Assembly: GCA_030280995.1 (NCBI GenBank)
Contig: JASXTE010000016.1
Span: forward strand, 9,695,001-9,759,000
DNA from: Hemileia vastatrix
Taxonomy: Eukaryota > Basidiomycota > Pucciniomycetes > Pucciniales > Zaghouaniaceae
Length of the DNA stretch: 64,000 nt
Direction: 5' to 3'
Shown here: positions 1-13,294 of the stretch, in pieces
Position numbering within the stretch: position 1 is the first letter of the stretch
Layout of the letters: each line of letters starts with the position of its first letter
Notes under the pieces: model-generated
The model's input: the letters and a program-made list of their open reading frames with translations, nothing else
Database searches by the model: none
What the model was told of the DNA's origin: nothing
Translations under genes and position numbers: made by a program

Positions 1-1
1 A

Positions 2-3000
2 CACCTTACAAGAGCAAATTCACTCCCTCTCAACCCTACTGAATACACTAACAATAAGAGTAAACAATATGTTAGACCAGATCAACAATCTGGAGAAAAG
101 GGCGGCACAGGGCTTTATAGAAGTCAACCAGGCTCTAGTGGATATAAGGTCTCATCAACAACCAGTGGCACCAAATACCACAGCAACACCTCCAGTCCCA
201 GAAGAGGACCAAAAGATAACTGTAAGCAAATGGAAGTGGGATTGCTATGCCCAAAACTACAACAGTCCTCCTCAACAGGGATCCAGCAGTCACCCTTAAA
301 GGGGAAAGCCAAGGAGAGGCAGGGGAAATGGAATAAGACCGTGGTAAGTCATCCATCTTCTCAAGATCAATTATATAATCCTAACAATGAATTACTTATA
401 GGTAATGAAATTTATAGAGAGTTATTGGATATAATTGATAAGGATTTAAAAAATTATTCATTTGAAAATAACATGTTAGACTTGTCATTAAATGAGGACA
501 ATGTACATAGTTTTATTGATCACCAGGAAAATACTATTAATATAAAAATAAAATCAAATGAATTAAAAATTGACCCTGATGATGAATCTTCTGAATTGGA
601 AACAGACAAAATTGAATATTTTCTAAAAGAAAATCCAATGGAATCATAAATAATTAGTAAATTATTATTAAGAATTGAAAAATTAGAAGAATTCTCTAGA
701 GATTCCAACAATAATACAGAAAGTGTATTATTAAACATCACACAATCATTGAGTACAACAGCCAATAAGTTAAAAGTTATTGAGAATTCAAATAATGAAT
801 TGATCAATGAAAACAAAAGATTAAATTCTGAGATTAAAAATTTAGAAATTAAATTAGAACATTCTCAGAATATTATGGCCACCATAGAGGGACGTGTAAA
901 ATTGTCTTTTTCAAATGTAAATGATACCTTAACTCATGTACCTGTGATAAAAGATAGGTTACAAAGAGTAGAAATTGAAGTAGCTAACATTTTGAAAAAT
1001 ACTGAAACAATAAAGGATAATACCTCTTATGTAGAAAGAGTACCAGTTTTTATGAAACACTCTGATGATAAACCAATGATGGAACATGAACATAGTGTCA
1101 TGGGCTCTGAGAATATAAAATCAGTAAAAGATGAAATAAATGATCATCTTTCTAAAGTAAGTGAATTACTCAATATTCCTCAGGTTAGGGAAGCAAAAAC
1201 TAGCCAAAAGAACTGGCCTAAGTTAGATCAGTACCCTTCTTTTGACAGGGATTCAAAATCTGATTGGCAACAATTCATACAAAGAATTTATAACTTAAAA
1301 TTTTCATACAAACTACCTGATGAAGAAATTACTTCAAAGTTAATATTTTTATTTACAGATGTGGCCTTATTATGGTTTGAATCTGTATTAAGTGAGGGAA
1401 TTAATTACTCCTGGAATGAATGGAAGGCACTAATTGAAAGGCAATTTGGTGGCCCAAAATTTAGAATCACTCAACAGAGATTGTATGAAAGGGCCAGATA
1501 TAATCCAAATGCTGGAGATAAACCCATGGTCTTCTTAATGAATTTAATAAAAATCATGAAAGCTATGGATCCAAAAATGGATTATGAAGAGTGGAAAGAA
1601 AAAATAATATACAAGTTGCCTATATCAGTTAGAGACATTATTGTAGCTAGAACTGAAACTATCAGAGACACCTCTGGATTCATTAATATATGCAATGAGA
1701 TACTATTAAACCACAAGTATGAAACCAAGTATAGTAATTACAGACAAAGTGTTGACGTGGTAAAACCTACTACAAGTAAGTTACCAGTGGAAAAGAAAAA
1801 ACCTTCAGCTCCCCTTGTCCCTAAGAGACAAGAAAATAACACTTGTTACAAATGTAATGAACCTTGGGTTAAGGGTAACACGTGTAAGAAGAGAATAAAT
1901 GTTATTGAAACCTCACAGAATTCTGAACCTAGTAATCATGAAGATGAGAATGTGGAATCTAGTGAGGATTGCAAAAGTAACATATCTTACAGTGATGATG
2001 AACATGAGAAATTTGTATTAGAACAGGATATAATGTTCCTGAATGATGCTATACCTCATACAGACACATCTTTAACTTCCATAGAGGAAGCTGAAATAAT
2101 TAAAGATGTATCTCATGACACTTAAAAAATAACACCTATCAGAGCACCTATTATCATATGTGGAAAAGAAATGAATGCCATTCTTGACACTGGGGCTGCA
2201 GGTAGTGTAGTTTCACTTAATGCATTAATGAAACTTGATAGTAAGTACCAGGAAAGACTAGAACCTGTTCAGACAATGAACTGGAGGGTTTTTGGTTCAG
2301 TATTAAATCCAATTGGCAAATACAAAACTGCTGTATTCTTTAAATATAATAATGGATATGTTAGAGCAGTTTGTTAATTTGTAGTAATGGATAATAATAA
2401 TTGTAGTGATTGGTTTATTATTGGCAATGATTTATTGACAAAATTTGGCATTAAACTAGATCCTGCAAACAGTTGTTTCACCATAGGCGTGAATGGTAAA
2501 AGAAAATTCAAAATATGTTCTGAAAATTCAGTATATGCCATTTCTCCTAGAGAAGAACAACTGCAAGGTGGAAGAACCACCAATGAAGTGGGTGAATTGG
2601 AAAATGAAATCCAAAAGGCCTCTTTCAGTCCTCAACTCTCAAAAATTGAAGAAGAAGATATTTTGAGATTGATTAAATCATATCCTATGGCATTTGCTCA
2701 TGGTTCAAATGAACTAGGATTGGTCAAAGACCATGAGATGAAAATCTCTCTAAGCTGTGATTTGGATAATATTCCTGGCAGCTTAAAAAAGATACCTTAC
2801 CCAGCATCTCCTGCAAAAAGGAAAGATATTGAAGACAATATAAAATTGCTGTTGGAAATGGGTATTGTTGAAAAAGTGGACACAACACCTAAGTATTGTG
2901 TCATTTCACCAGTATTAATCTCTTATGAAAAAGATAAGGCAAGATTATGCGGTGATTATAGAGCTCTGAATACATACACAGTAGATGATATTTACCCTCT

Positions 3001-5683
3001 ACCAAGGATAGCTTCTATCCATGCTACCTTTCAAGGAGCAAAATATATTTCCTGTCTGGATGGGAACAAGGGTTACCACCAGATTCCTGTGGAAAGAAAT
3101 TCTCAAAATTACTTATTAATAACCACACATATGGGTATATATAAGTATGTGAGAATGCCATTTGGCCCAAAGAATGCGCCTTCAGTCTTCCAAAATTTGA
3201 TGGATAGTGTTTTTCATCAGGAAATGGTTGAAGGATGGCTATTGGTCTATATTGATGACATCATAGTGTTTTCAAAAACATATGATGAACATTTAAATCA
3301 CCTGAAAAGAGTCTTTCAAAAAATGGATGAAATTAATATGACTATTGCATTAAAGAAATGTAAGTTTGGATTTCAATCCTTGAAAGCACTTGGACATGTT
3401 GTATCTGGATTACAAATTTGTGTTGACCAGAATAAGGTGGCAGCAATTAAAAACCTTGGGATACCTAAAAATGTAAAAGAGGTTCAAAGTTTTTTGGGTA
3501 TGTGTGGATATTATAGACAATATATTAAAAATTACCAATCCATTGCAGCCCCTTTAACAACATTAATCAGGAAGAATGAGGCTTTCATTTGGAATAATGA
3601 AAGACAACACGCCTTTAATAAATTAAAGGAATGTTTAATGTCAGCTCCAATATTGGGACTGCCAGATTTCACCCTACCTTTTATTTTGTACACTGATGCA
3701 AGTTTCATAGGTTTAGGTGCTGCTTTACAGCAGAAACAGATAATAAATGGAAAATTATCTGAAGTAGTTATCTGTTATATATCCAGAACCTTAAGAAAAA
3801 CAGAATTAAGGTATGGTGCCACACAGCTAGAATATTTAGCCGTGGTGTGGGCTTTGGAGAAACTTCATTACTATCTGGAAGACCAGAAGTTTGAACTTAT
3901 AACAGATTGCAGTGCAGTAAAATCATTACTAAACATGAAAACACCTAATAGGCACATGTTTAGATGGCAACTAGCTGTACAAGAGTACAGAGGAAGAATG
4001 ACAATCACTCACAGAGCAGGAACATTGCATTCAAATGTGGATTTATTATCCAGAAGTCCTTTGCCAAATGATGCTGACAACCCAGCTTATGTACCTGAAA
4101 ATGAGGTTATACATATATTTGGGATTTATATAGTGGATTTAGAAGAAGAGTTTATGCAAACTATATTGGAAAATTATTCATCTGATAAGGATTTGTCTAA
4201 ACTATCTACCATTCTTAATGATCCAACAAATGCCTCTATGAGTGCATTAATTAAAACCTTGCCTCCAAAGTATAAAAATGCGTTGGAAAAAGGTAAACTA
4301 TCAATTGAAGATGGATATATATATTACAGGAAAAAGTTAAGCAATGTAATAGTAATGCCACCTTCTATGAAAGAGTTAATGTTGAGTACTTGTCATGATG
4401 ACATCTTAGCTGGTCATTTCGACTTTAACAAAACATTAACCAGAGTTAGAAATACAGCCTGGTGGATAAACATGAAAGAGGATGTACAAAAATACATTGA
4501 AACATGTGACTCTTGTCAGAAATCTAAAAGATTAACTGGGAAGAGAGCTGGGTTGTTACAACAAATAGAGCAGCCAAAAGCTCCATGGGAAATTATAAAC
4601 ATGGATTTTGTAACTGGCTTGCCATTAGCAGGAAAAGAAAGTTTCAATTCTTGCTGGGTAATAGTGGATAGATTAACAAAAATGTGTAAGTTTATCCCTA
4701 CTCATAAAGAGGTATCTGCAAAAGACTTGGCATTACTATGGTGGACTCAGATGATGAATACTGCTGGGTTCCCCAAAGCCATAATCTCTGACAGAGATCC
4801 TAAATTTACTTCAGAGTTCTGGACATCTTTGATGGAAGTATCAGGTTGTCAATTAAAATTGTCTACAGCACACCATCCACAAACTGATGGGCTGGCTGAG
4901 AGGATGATACAAACTCTAGAAGACATGATCAGAAGATATTGTGCCTTTGGATTAGAATACAAAGACAATGAGAAATTCACACATGACTGGGTAACATTAA
5001 TTCCTGGCCTTGAATTTGCTTATAAGAGCACAACTCATTCTGTAACAGAGAAGAAACCATTTGAACTCTGGCTGGGATACATACCAAATACCCCAGTAAA
5101 TCATTTAAATAAATTACCAAGGTTGGATATACACCCTGGCACTAAATCCTTTATTCATATGCAACAAATGTGTAGAAAGAATGCAGAAGAATGCATCCAA
5201 AAAGCATTTGAATATGAAAAGAAAAGGTGGGACAAATCTCATAAAGAATTTGAATTCAAAAAGGGAGATGAAGTCCTCATATCAACACTACATTTTAACT
5301 GACAAGGTAATTTTAAATTAAAGGATCCCTTTGTAGGACCTTTTGTAGTAAGTAAAATGGTTGGGAATAATGCAGTGGAAGTCATATTATATGCTCCATA
5401 TGATAGGAAACATCCAGTTTTCCCTATCTCATTATTGAAACCTTACCATGCAAATGATCCTGACTTATTTCCAAAAAGAAGGGGAAGGCCTAAAAAGCAA
5501 CCTGAAGAAATTGTGGAAAAAGCAGAGATTGAAAAAATACTCAAGAAAAGAATCCTTACTAAAGAAAAAGGAACTGAGTATTTACTAAGATTTAAAGGGA
5601 AATCAAATGAATTTGATAAATGGATACCTGAAAAAGAAATTTCTAATTTATCCACCCTTCTTAAAAAATTTAAACAGAAATAA
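2..5683 (+). pseudogene. Gypsy-A gag-pol polyprotein, broken
   Basis: Domains in order: gag with coiled coil (about 750-1150) and the conserved capsid-like block NWPKLDQYP...DWQ (from about 1213); a Cys-rich knuckle near 1849-1890 in which the His of the B copy is Asn; aspartic protease with DTGA near 2187; RT with YIDD near 3250; RNase H with TDAS near 3690; integrase with an HHCC finger (about 4390-4515) and D,D,E residues (MDF near 4600, SDRDPK near 4790, the Glu of LAERM near 4897); an AT-hook-like RRGRPKK near 5480; and a chromodomain near 5560-5660. In-frame stops occur at about 647, 2123, 2375 and 5300, all where Gypsy-B has a sense codon. It is therefore a pseudogene copy of a retrotransposon polyprotein whose products would form the particle, reverse-transcribe the RNA and integrate it. 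Confidence 0.9.
3..299 (+). CDS. Gypsy-A alternate-frame ORF1 (gag leader protein), 5' partial
   Basis: This frame is open from the window edge to TAA at 297-299 and overlaps the gag-pol frame, which is also open here. It encodes a heptad-like, coiled-coil-prone segment (residues about 20-45), a Pro/Ala-rich stretch, and a WKWD motif followed by tyrosines. WKWD is also present in the equivalent frame of Gypsy-B, and partly in Gypsy-C where it is broken by a stop. Downstream the same frame ends with Pro-Trp-stop at 339-347, matching the Pro-Trp-stop end of the B and C frames, so the TAA at 297 may be a secondary lesion. No known domain is recognised. It may be a small gag-like assembly or RNA-binding protein. 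Confidence comes from conservation of the frame across copies. Confidence 0.55.
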   Translation, partial: TLQEQIHSLSTLLNTLTIRVNNMLDQINNLEKRAAQGFIEVNQALVDIRSHQQPVAPNTTATPPVPEEDQKITVSKWKWDCYAQNYNSPPQQGSSSHP

Positions 5684-5850
5684 ATTTCTGTTCAACCAGC
5701 TGGAGGTTAAAAAACAGTACTCATAATATTTTATTATGTTTTATTTCTTTAAAGTTTAATCTTTAATGCTACAGAATTATTCTGAATACCTGAAAATTAC
5801 AAATAAATAAAATAAAATGTATAACTTATCATTTTTTTTATTGTTTTTTT

Positions 5851-5862
5851 TGGGTGGGCGAG
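5851..5862 (+). other. Polypurine-like tract before the 3' LTR of Gypsy-A
   Basis: A G-rich run (TGGGTGGGCGAG) follows a T-rich stretch and directly precedes TGTCAGCC. The same arrangement (T-run, then GTGAGGGAG, then TGTCAGCC) precedes the 3' LTR of Gypsy-B. It fits the plus-strand priming site of Ty3/Gypsy elements. Confidence 0.6.
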
Positions 5863-7321
5863 TGTCAGCCTTTATATCTCTAGGACTGAGTAAAAAGTGA
5901 TTATAAGTAATGTTAAACACATGAACTATACATGGGAACAATAAATAAGAGTACACAAATAGTATACATAAGTAAAATTATGATAATACACAAAAAATGC
6001 CATTATAACACCTTATATACACGCATATATCCACCTTTTATAGGTCTTATGTACTTAATATTAAGTTGGAATATGTTAGGGTAATCTTAAGAACCTTAAG
6101 TATAAGGCTACATAATTTTTAAGTACACTTAAAGCTGTTATATTCATTGTTTTATGCAAAAAACAAGAAATGCGCTTTATTTCACTTAAAAGTTGACTAT
6201 ATGCGCTATAAAATTGAGAATATCAAAATTGCGCTTTGTTAGATCAATTGGGCTCTTTTAGAACTATTGATTTGGCTATTTAAATGCATAAAAATAACAC
6301 TTTTCAAATTCGGTGTTTTTTATGCAAGAAATGGCTTCTGTGTACTGGCCACATACTGCCTGCTTTTTTCCCGTGTGAATAGCTTCATTTTTAGCAAAGT
6401 TAGCTTTTTCACACTATAATTACCCCACATTCTACGCCCACTTTGGGGAAACACACTAAAATAGGCGACAGGCGCTTATTTAGTGTCCTAGCTTAATTAA
6501 TAATGCATTGACCTTGTTTATATGCACTAATTTCATTAATAACCTTACTCTTGGCACTTTATTTCATCACCACGCTTAAATTCGCCTAATTTTAGTCAAG
6601 GATTTACCCGTGCAAGCGCCTGCCAAGAACTGCATGTAGTTACCCCACATCTCACGCTCTTTTTTAAGTGTTTGGGTGGTTTCTCAGTCAATTTTGGTTA
6701 TTTTTGAATGGGAATTTCACGTAGTATAATGTCAGGATTAGCCCCATTATTTCTACAGTAAATACCTCTTATTATTAAGCTATTATTAACCTTAAAAAGT
6801 CCCCTTTAGTCTTTTATATCATTGTTTTATACGCATATACTCTCTTTTTGTCTTTTTCTTTAATTTTGATGGATCTCCCTTATTATTACAGTATTTTGGC
6901 GGTTGCTACTTGTCTAAATATGTCATGGGACACTAGGGATGTTGATGGGAAGGTCTATTAGTTGTTTTGAGGCGTCATTAACTGTGTATTGGGTGGTATA
7001 TCAAGGGATTTATTGGGGAACTCAGTGTGTATAAAAGGAGGAGGTTTTTGGGTCCTGTTTCAACATTCTTTATCATTACAATTTAACCAATATAACCAAA
7101 TCAATTACAATACATATCAATTAGTACTTTTATAAGACTTTTGAATAGTATCTGAATTTATATAATCTATTTTTCTACCAACTACTAAGATTGTAAGCCA
7201 TATATAATAATAATGAGAGTTATTTTACTGAGACCTTTATATTTGATTATATTTTATAACTTAGTGGATTAAAACTACAGTATTCATATAGGACCATTAA
7301 AATCTTCTAGACAACTGACTA
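5863..7321 (+). repeat. 3' LTR of Gypsy-A
   Basis: It starts with TGTCAGCC right after the polypurine-like tract. A TATAAAAGG promoter element is at 7030-7038, within a GTGTATAAAAGGAGG context. The end is placed at 7321 by similarity to the CTTCTAGAC...GAC end of the B-family LTRs; an end at 7353 is possible. The partner LTR is outside the window, so age and TSD cannot be judged. The start is almost the same as that of the inverted solo LTR at 55110-56285, although the interiors differ. Confidence 0.7.
7030..7038 (+). promoter_or_regulatory. LTR TATA box of Gypsy-A
   Basis: TATAAAAGG lies in the last quarter of the LTR, where the U3/R promoter is expected. The B-family LTRs have TATAAAAGGGCC in the corresponding region (8671, 20709, 28750). 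Confidence 0.5.
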
Positions 7322-7908
7322 TTCAAGCTAGTTCACGTCCTTGTACTTGACCTTAGCCTGACAATATGTGTATAAATAGTAACCATATGTTACTTAGAGG
7401 AGTGTGAAATTCACTTATCACACTGGTTTAAGTATTAAAATAAATTGAGGTCATTATTTTCTAGCATTTGAAACTAATTAGGAAATTATTCTAAAAATAT
7501 ATTTTAATGTGTATCATGTTTAAAAAGTTTGAAATATGATTTTTGAAAATTGTGAGTTTCTTATGAGACACTAAGCTTTAGTTTACATTGTTTCAAGTAG
7601 AATAGAATTTTATTATTAGAAATTGAAAGCAATGTACCATTATCAGATTTTAACTGTTTTCTACTTATAGAATGATTACATAACATTAAAAAATATTTAA
7701 ATCAAAAAGGTTTAAAAGATATTTAGAATTTTACAAAATTTCACCATTTATTAATCTTTTATTTAAAAACCAACTATGATGTACACTCACTAGAATTAAG
7801 CAATCCCAATTTTAACATAATTTATCAATCCAAAAATAATGAGTCAATTAACATGAAAATATATATTATTTCAAAACCAAATCTCTAGATTTAAAATATG
7901 ATGCTTTA
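7322..7908. other. AT-rich spacer, nothing recognised
   Basis: No ORF, terminal repeat or RNA-like structure could be recognised. It lies between the end of Gypsy-A and the CTTTA duplication of the next solo LTR. Confidence 0.5.
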
Positions 7909-9046
7909 TGTCAGCCAGGCTATTCCAGGAGTCCAGTAAATGGTATATAAGTTATAAAACCTTAAAGAGTGGGTAAGACTTGTATTTAATGAATCTAACT
8001 TAATATTTTATTGCATAATGAAATTATATAAGAATTTTATTATATACAAGTGTTACATTAAATTTATTGGTTATATATATTTTTATATACAATTAAATTG
8101 AGCATAATAAAATATATTCTACAAATAATGGCACATTTTTATGTATTTAATAATTATAAATTTATATTTAATTAATTAAAAAACATATATTATAATTACA
8201 AGTGTAAATTTGATTTATAATATATTTAAATTAATTACTTAAATTTATATATTAAATAATACCTCTCATATGATACTAAACAATAATTAAGGACGCTTCT
8301 TTTGACCCTTAATTGTGTTAGAAAAAACAAATAAATTAATTTGGACTAAATTGAGATTAATTGCTTGTTTTGTTGCGTCAAATTATTTTTTGTTTCACTT
8401 AAAATGTCCTTTAATCAGAATGTACCATCTGTTGGGAATTATATTTCTCATAGTTCCTATGTTACCAATCTTGTTTAGTTATTCACTATTGTCACTTACT
8501 GATTTGGGAATTAATGGTGGGGAAATTGGATTCTTAATTGGGCTTTTAATTATTTGTTTCATGTTTTTCTCTATATTGTTATGTTTCATTTACTCTTTTG
8601 ATATGTTTGTTTTATTCCATTCTAATCATTGTATTTACAAATATAGTAGCGCTTCAGAGGACCCATTGCCTATAAAAGGGCCTTGGATAATCCCCTGTAG
8701 CCTTATCACTTATTACACACTCAACAAATTAAATAACCAATTTATTACGTTTATATTTTTTTTATTAGTAATACAAATCTAATTTAAATTCTATACAACA
8801 AATCAAAGGTTGCTTTAAGTCTGATAGTAATTAAAATTGTTTGCCGCACAGAACCCTTACATTTAATAATATTATTGTTAATAAAATCTAAGTTTTAGTC
8901 ACCTCTCAAAGTTGCTCACCGTTGTTTCCCTCTCAAATAAATTAAATATATATATTTTGGTTTATTTCTTTGTTTTCCCTTGTCCTCCTCCTTCTCTCCT
9001 CCTTTTTCTCCTATTTTCCTTACCTCTTCTAGACGACTGACCGACA
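7909..9046 (+). repeat. Solo LTR of the Gypsy-B family with 5-bp TSD
   Basis: It begins TGTCAGCCAGGCTATTCCAG and ends GACCGACA, like the 1143-bp LTRs of Gypsy-B. It is flanked by perfect CTTTA duplications (7904-7908 and 9047-9051), so it is a genuine insertion reduced to one LTR by recombination. A TATAAAAG box is at 8671-8678. It differs from the Gypsy-B LTRs at scattered sites, so it is older. A long hydrophobic open frame across 8315-8782 also occurs in shorter form in the other two copies, but it lacks an ATG start. Confidence 0.92.
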
Positions 9047-9051
9047 CTTTA

Positions 9052-11984
9052 TTAAAAAATTAATCCAAACTTTAATGCAATGAACTCTCATAAATAATTA
9101 AAAAATAGAATATCAAAACAAGTGATTTCTGCAAAAAAAACTACTAACTATTGTAGATAAAGCATAAAAATAAGTCACATTTTTAAAAAAAATGATCTAA
9201 CAATATTTATTTTTGTTAAAAAAATCAAAAACATTGTTAAGTTTGCTTGTTATAATAATGTTAAAATCAACTAAACATTATCTAAAGGTGGCAAAATATG
9301 TCAAAAATATGTTGAATTTTGTGAGCAAAAAAATCAACAATTTTGTATCATTTCCTTTTGTGCTATGACTTTATTCCACCCTTTTTATCTGATTTTTCCA
9401 GTATTTCTTTGCTATGATCACTAGTTTTCAAGTTAAAATTTACAAATGTTCATTATACTTGATAACATGAAAAATAATTCAAACTTTTAAAACTACAAAA
9501 TAAGATTTTGAAACTCCTTCTTTCAATCAATATTTGAAGAAATTTTTAGTTTATTTGAGTAATGATTTTAAGAATAACAAAAAATTTGAAATTCACAAGG
9601 ACTTATTTCCAGAGACTATAATTTTTTACTTGTGTAATGCATGAGCTACTTATCAATGATGTAAAACATCAGAAAAGTAAGTTATAGTTATAAATCTACA
9701 GATTATACTGTGTCTGGTATATATATCTTCAATAAATATTTTAAACTTATCTTAACCTACAGTCCACACAATAGAAAATCATCATATTAAAAAAGGAAAA
9801 AATTCTATGATAATATCATAAAGAATGATAACCATAGATTGATATTCCATAAAAATGGTTAATAAAATTTTAAGAGAACCTAAATCAGTATTCTTTCATC
9901 AAAATATATCCTTTTTGTCTTTGTAATTTATTCCAAACAAATTTTTTGAAAGTTGAATCTATATATCTAATTCCAAAACCACTTTTAAGTTCCCTCTTAG
10001 ACTTTTTAAGCAATTATATATATATATATATATATATTATTTATCAAAAATTGAAATAAAGAATAAAAAAACATAATTTTATTTACCTTCAATTATTTAA
10101 ATATAGAGTATTTTCAGAATGCATTGTGGTTAATTGTGAAGGTTAGAAGATTTGAAGTTGGATTTATGAGTTTTTAGAAGGGAAAATATTGTAAAATTCT
10201 TTCATAAATATTTATTTCATAGTTTCAAATGTTGAAATCTACAAACTAATGGGATTTAAAATTATATTGAGATTTAAAATCTGTTTTCTACTCAAGTAAA
10301 ATAAAATATAATGATGATATCAAAATTGAAATAAAGTTTAAACTTTTGATATGCTCTATCTTCTATTTTATTGATAGTACATCAAAATTTTAATAATATT
10401 TTTTTCTTTCATCACTTTTTACATAAAAGACAGTTTTATCATTTTGTGCATTAAAGATTGCTTATATAAAGTTAACATCTATGTCAACTGTTTATGAATA
10501 TTAATCTATATAATAAATTTTTTAGAAGAAAAAATAACATCAGTATATACTGACTTTGAAATTATTTAATTTAAAATAGTTTACAGGTAGATAATGAAGG
10601 GTGATTTCATTTTTGAATATGAATTATAGAAGTCTTATTTTTTCAATTTTAATTCTTTTTGAGCTCAAATGTATCCACTGCAACTTATGTAAGAATAAAA
10701 ATTAATTTTATTGAAATTTACATGAGAAAGTATTCCTATTATTCAAAATAGAACTTGCTTGAATGGTGTTTTTCAATCATTATTTCCATTCATAACAATA
10801 AAAAACATTTCAATTTGCTGATGTTTTAGTTTTTGATCTCCCCAAGTTTATATCTCAGGTGTACTATTCACAAAATTATTAAAAATGTAATTTTTGAAAT
10901 ACATGATAAACTTGAAAGTGAGGGGGCATTAAATTTTTAAAAATGAATTCTAAATTCAGGATGGATAGTATTTTTTCTATTTTCACAAATGAACAATTTT
11001 TTGTTTCAATTATTCCAGAAAAAAAACTTTGTTGTAAGCATATTATATTATATTTATTTTGATTTTAAATACTATATTTTCAAGATTTGTGTTTAATATT
11101 TCCTGTGAAAGTTAATGTTAATGTGAATTTTAAGTAAGCTTGAAGAAATTTAATCAATAGGCATATTGGATATGTAAAATAATATTTTGCTCCAATCTTG
11201 AATCAACCTGGGCTAAAAAATATCCCGAATAAGGTTTTTGTGGGTCAATTTGAATTTAAGTAGGATTAAGTGAGGTTTAATAAAGGACAGATAAAAGGCT
11301 AAATTCATTACTAGTGACTTTTTTCTCAAAATAGTCATAAAATATGTATCATTCTAGAATCAAGCTTCAATTCAGTTGAATTGAAACAGAGATAATTTCT
11401 AGCAGCACAACACCATATTTACAAAGGTGTATAATACCTCAAATATTACTCATAATATAGGAAGGCAAGGAATCTACAAAATTCATATTTAAAATGAGGA
11501 TTTATATTATGAATTTGAAATTGAGAATTGGAATATTATTTTCCAATTTAAATATCTATTAGTCATTTTACCAAATGTTTTCAGTAATCAGATTGAATTT
11601 TGATGGTATTTTATTGTAGATTAATCATTTTGATGAGCCATTTACTCAAAATTACTGGTTTTGGTTCTAATATTCCATGTGAAATTCCTTACAAATCTTT
11701 TTGAAAGTGAATAGTTGACATATTGGATATGCAAAAGCTTATGTTAGATCAAAGTGAGATCAAAGGGAGTTCAACTCATGATCAAATTAGGATTTAGCAA
11801 GATCAAATGGTGATCAATGTAGGTTCATCTTGAGCTCAATTTGTGACAAATCTCTGACTAAATGTAAGGCCAAAAAATTTCCTACATGGTGATGATGTGT
11901 GCATAATTCAGGCATAGATTTGAGGCTCAACGGAGTTCAAGCAAGGGGTAGTGCTAGCAATAACCCCCCATTTTTTCTGTGGTG
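9052..11984. other. AT-rich intergenic stretch, no gene recognised
   Basis: About 2.9 kb of very AT-rich sequence without a coding frame longer than noise, without TIRs or LTR ends that I can pair, and without similarity to the other elements in the window. It contains only the short (TA)n tract at 10015-10037. Confidence 0.5.
10015..10037. repeat. (TA)n microsatellite
   Basis: An uninterrupted alternating TA run of about 11 units. Confidence 0.8.
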
Positions 11985-12648
11985 ATGGTCATTTACTTTT
12001 TCAAGGGATAAAAAATTTCTGTCCTCAGAAACTGTGTGTTTTGAACTTAGTGCATGGAATTAATTCTTTAGCTTTTGAAACTCATTTTGTAGAGATTTAA
12101 TTTCACCTTTTAATGAATAATTTTCCTCAGTAAGGGGTTTCAATTCACTCAAGGTTTTATGCAGATTTATATTCTTATCTGAGATAGGTCTATGGTCACT
12201 CCTTATTTATTTTTGTTGGCTAAGAACAATATTCAAGGTTTCTTTTATTTTAAAATAAGCTGTATCTTGTACAGAAGAACTTACTTTACAATTCAAGTGC
12301 AAATTATTTAATCTATCACTCTCATGTATTAACACATCTCTTAAATGTTTGTCTTTCACAACATTTAAATCCAGGGTATCTTTCAATATTTCTTTATAAG
12401 TTTTCTCAATTAAATTATAGACTTCAGAAGAAAAAGAATCATTCTTAATTGCAAGAGAAGGATTAATTAAAGAAGTAGAAGTCAAATGTAAAGGTTCATC
12501 AAATGATAATTTTCTAATTACATCATTGGGGCTACTCATTAAAGGAAGTTTTCTTTTTAAGGGTTAAACTGTTCTTTCACCAGGATCCACAACATTACCT
12601 GAAGAAGATTTGTTTTTATACATACCAACATGTTTATCAAACAAATTA

Positions 12649-13294
12649 TTACCATGGAAAGGGAGGAAACTTCCCCTGTGCCTTTTTTCATCTGCCTCGC
12701 TGATAGGGATGGGGCTGAGGAGATGGATGGTAGGTTGGTGTCCTGGATGGGCCAGGGTGTTGAGCTGTTGGTTGCTGAACATTCTGTTGGTAATGGCTCA
12801 TCAAGTAATCCTATTTCCACTGCTCCACCTGCAGAGTGTTTTGATTTTGCGTGAATGAGCTGGGTACCTGATTGGTCTGAGGTTGAGGCTGAGACTAAGA
12901 GGCTGGGAAATGAGGAGGTTGATCCTGTTTGGGATTTAATAATTCCTGCATCTGCTGCAAGAGTGGGTCTACTCTTTCCTTGTACTTCATACTTTCTGCT
13001 CTCAGTTCTTTGATGTGACTGTACAGGTTGTTTACTTGTTGAGTCAGTGGTATCTTTTTTATTTTTATACCTTTGAGTTGATTTTCCTGATCTATTAGGG
13101 GTTTTTCTTCTTTCAGAGGTGTTTGGTGAGTGGGGTTTGCCACTTCTCCTGTCATTTCCACGTCCTAAAGGTTTTTTGTCATCTGAATAATTTTTGTAAG
13201 TTAATTTAGAAGAACTTACAGATTCAGTGTGAACATCCACTTCAATCTCATCCACATGTAAGTTATCCATGCTGTTAGCTAAACTACTGGACAT
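12649..13294 (-). pseudogene. Gypsy-C alternate spliced ORF1, decayed
   Basis: Exon 1 is the first 25 codons of gag (13294-13220). Removal of a 55-nt intron (13219-13165) shifts translation into the alternate frame, starting with D-V-E-M-T-G exactly as in Gypsy-B. The coiled-coil block KGIKIKKIPL...HIKELR is strongly conserved with B (30 of 47 residues by eye), and the frame ends in Pro-Trp-TAA at 12651-12649, as in A and B. Three stops break it: one near 12895, the TGG-to-TAG change inside the WKWD motif near 12808, and a TGA near 12690. Function unknown; it is the remnant of a conserved accessory or gag leader protein. Confidence 0.65.
13165..13219 (-). other. Conserved gag intron in Gypsy-C (55 nt)
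   Basis: The donor is GTAAGTTCTTCTAAA, matching Gypsy-B. The acceptor is TTTAG before GACGTGGAAATG, also as in B. The interior differs in sequence and length (55 versus 64 nt), but both lengths are 1 modulo 3, so both produce the same frame change. Exon 1 is exactly 75 nt in both copies. Confidence 0.6.

Larger units (their letters stand above)
1..7321 (+). mobile_element. Gypsy-A: Ty3/Gypsy chromodomain retrotransposon, 5' part outside the window
   Basis: A long gag-protease-RT-RNase H-integrase-chromodomain order is followed by a G-rich tract and a TGTCAGCC-starting LTR, which defines a plus-strand Ty3/Gypsy element. The 5' LTR, leader and first gag codons lie left of the window. The element is related across its whole coding length to Gypsy-B (19947-29130) but clearly diverged, and it carries at least four in-frame stops, so it is an old dead copy. 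The 3' boundary is uncertain: the B-family LTR end TCTAGACGACC aligns with TCTAGACAACTGAC near 7308-7321, but a TGACA at 7353 is an alternative end. Confidence 0.9.
11985..13294 (-). pseudogene. Gypsy-C gag fragment, main frame
   Basis: The main frame opens at ATG 13294 and aligns with the Gypsy-B polyprotein start (MDN...VDEIE near residues 9-18, then LPTEC, GERTV, SSP.DVI.KLSFDEPL). It is interrupted by an indel close to 12650 that shifts the frame relative to B, by TAA in the GERTV region near 12566, and by a stop near 12207. Homology to B gag then continues without an intact frame to about 11985. Gag would form the virus-like particle. Only the N-terminal third is present. Confidence 0.8.

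Noticed and set aside
8315..8782. Long hydrophobic ORF inside the B-family LTRs (also at 20353-20679 and 28394-28720) that looks like a membrane protein
   Set aside because: The frame begins at GTG, not ATG, in every copy. It overlaps the LTR promoter region, differences in the older copy change amino acids freely, and its hydrophobicity follows from T-richness.
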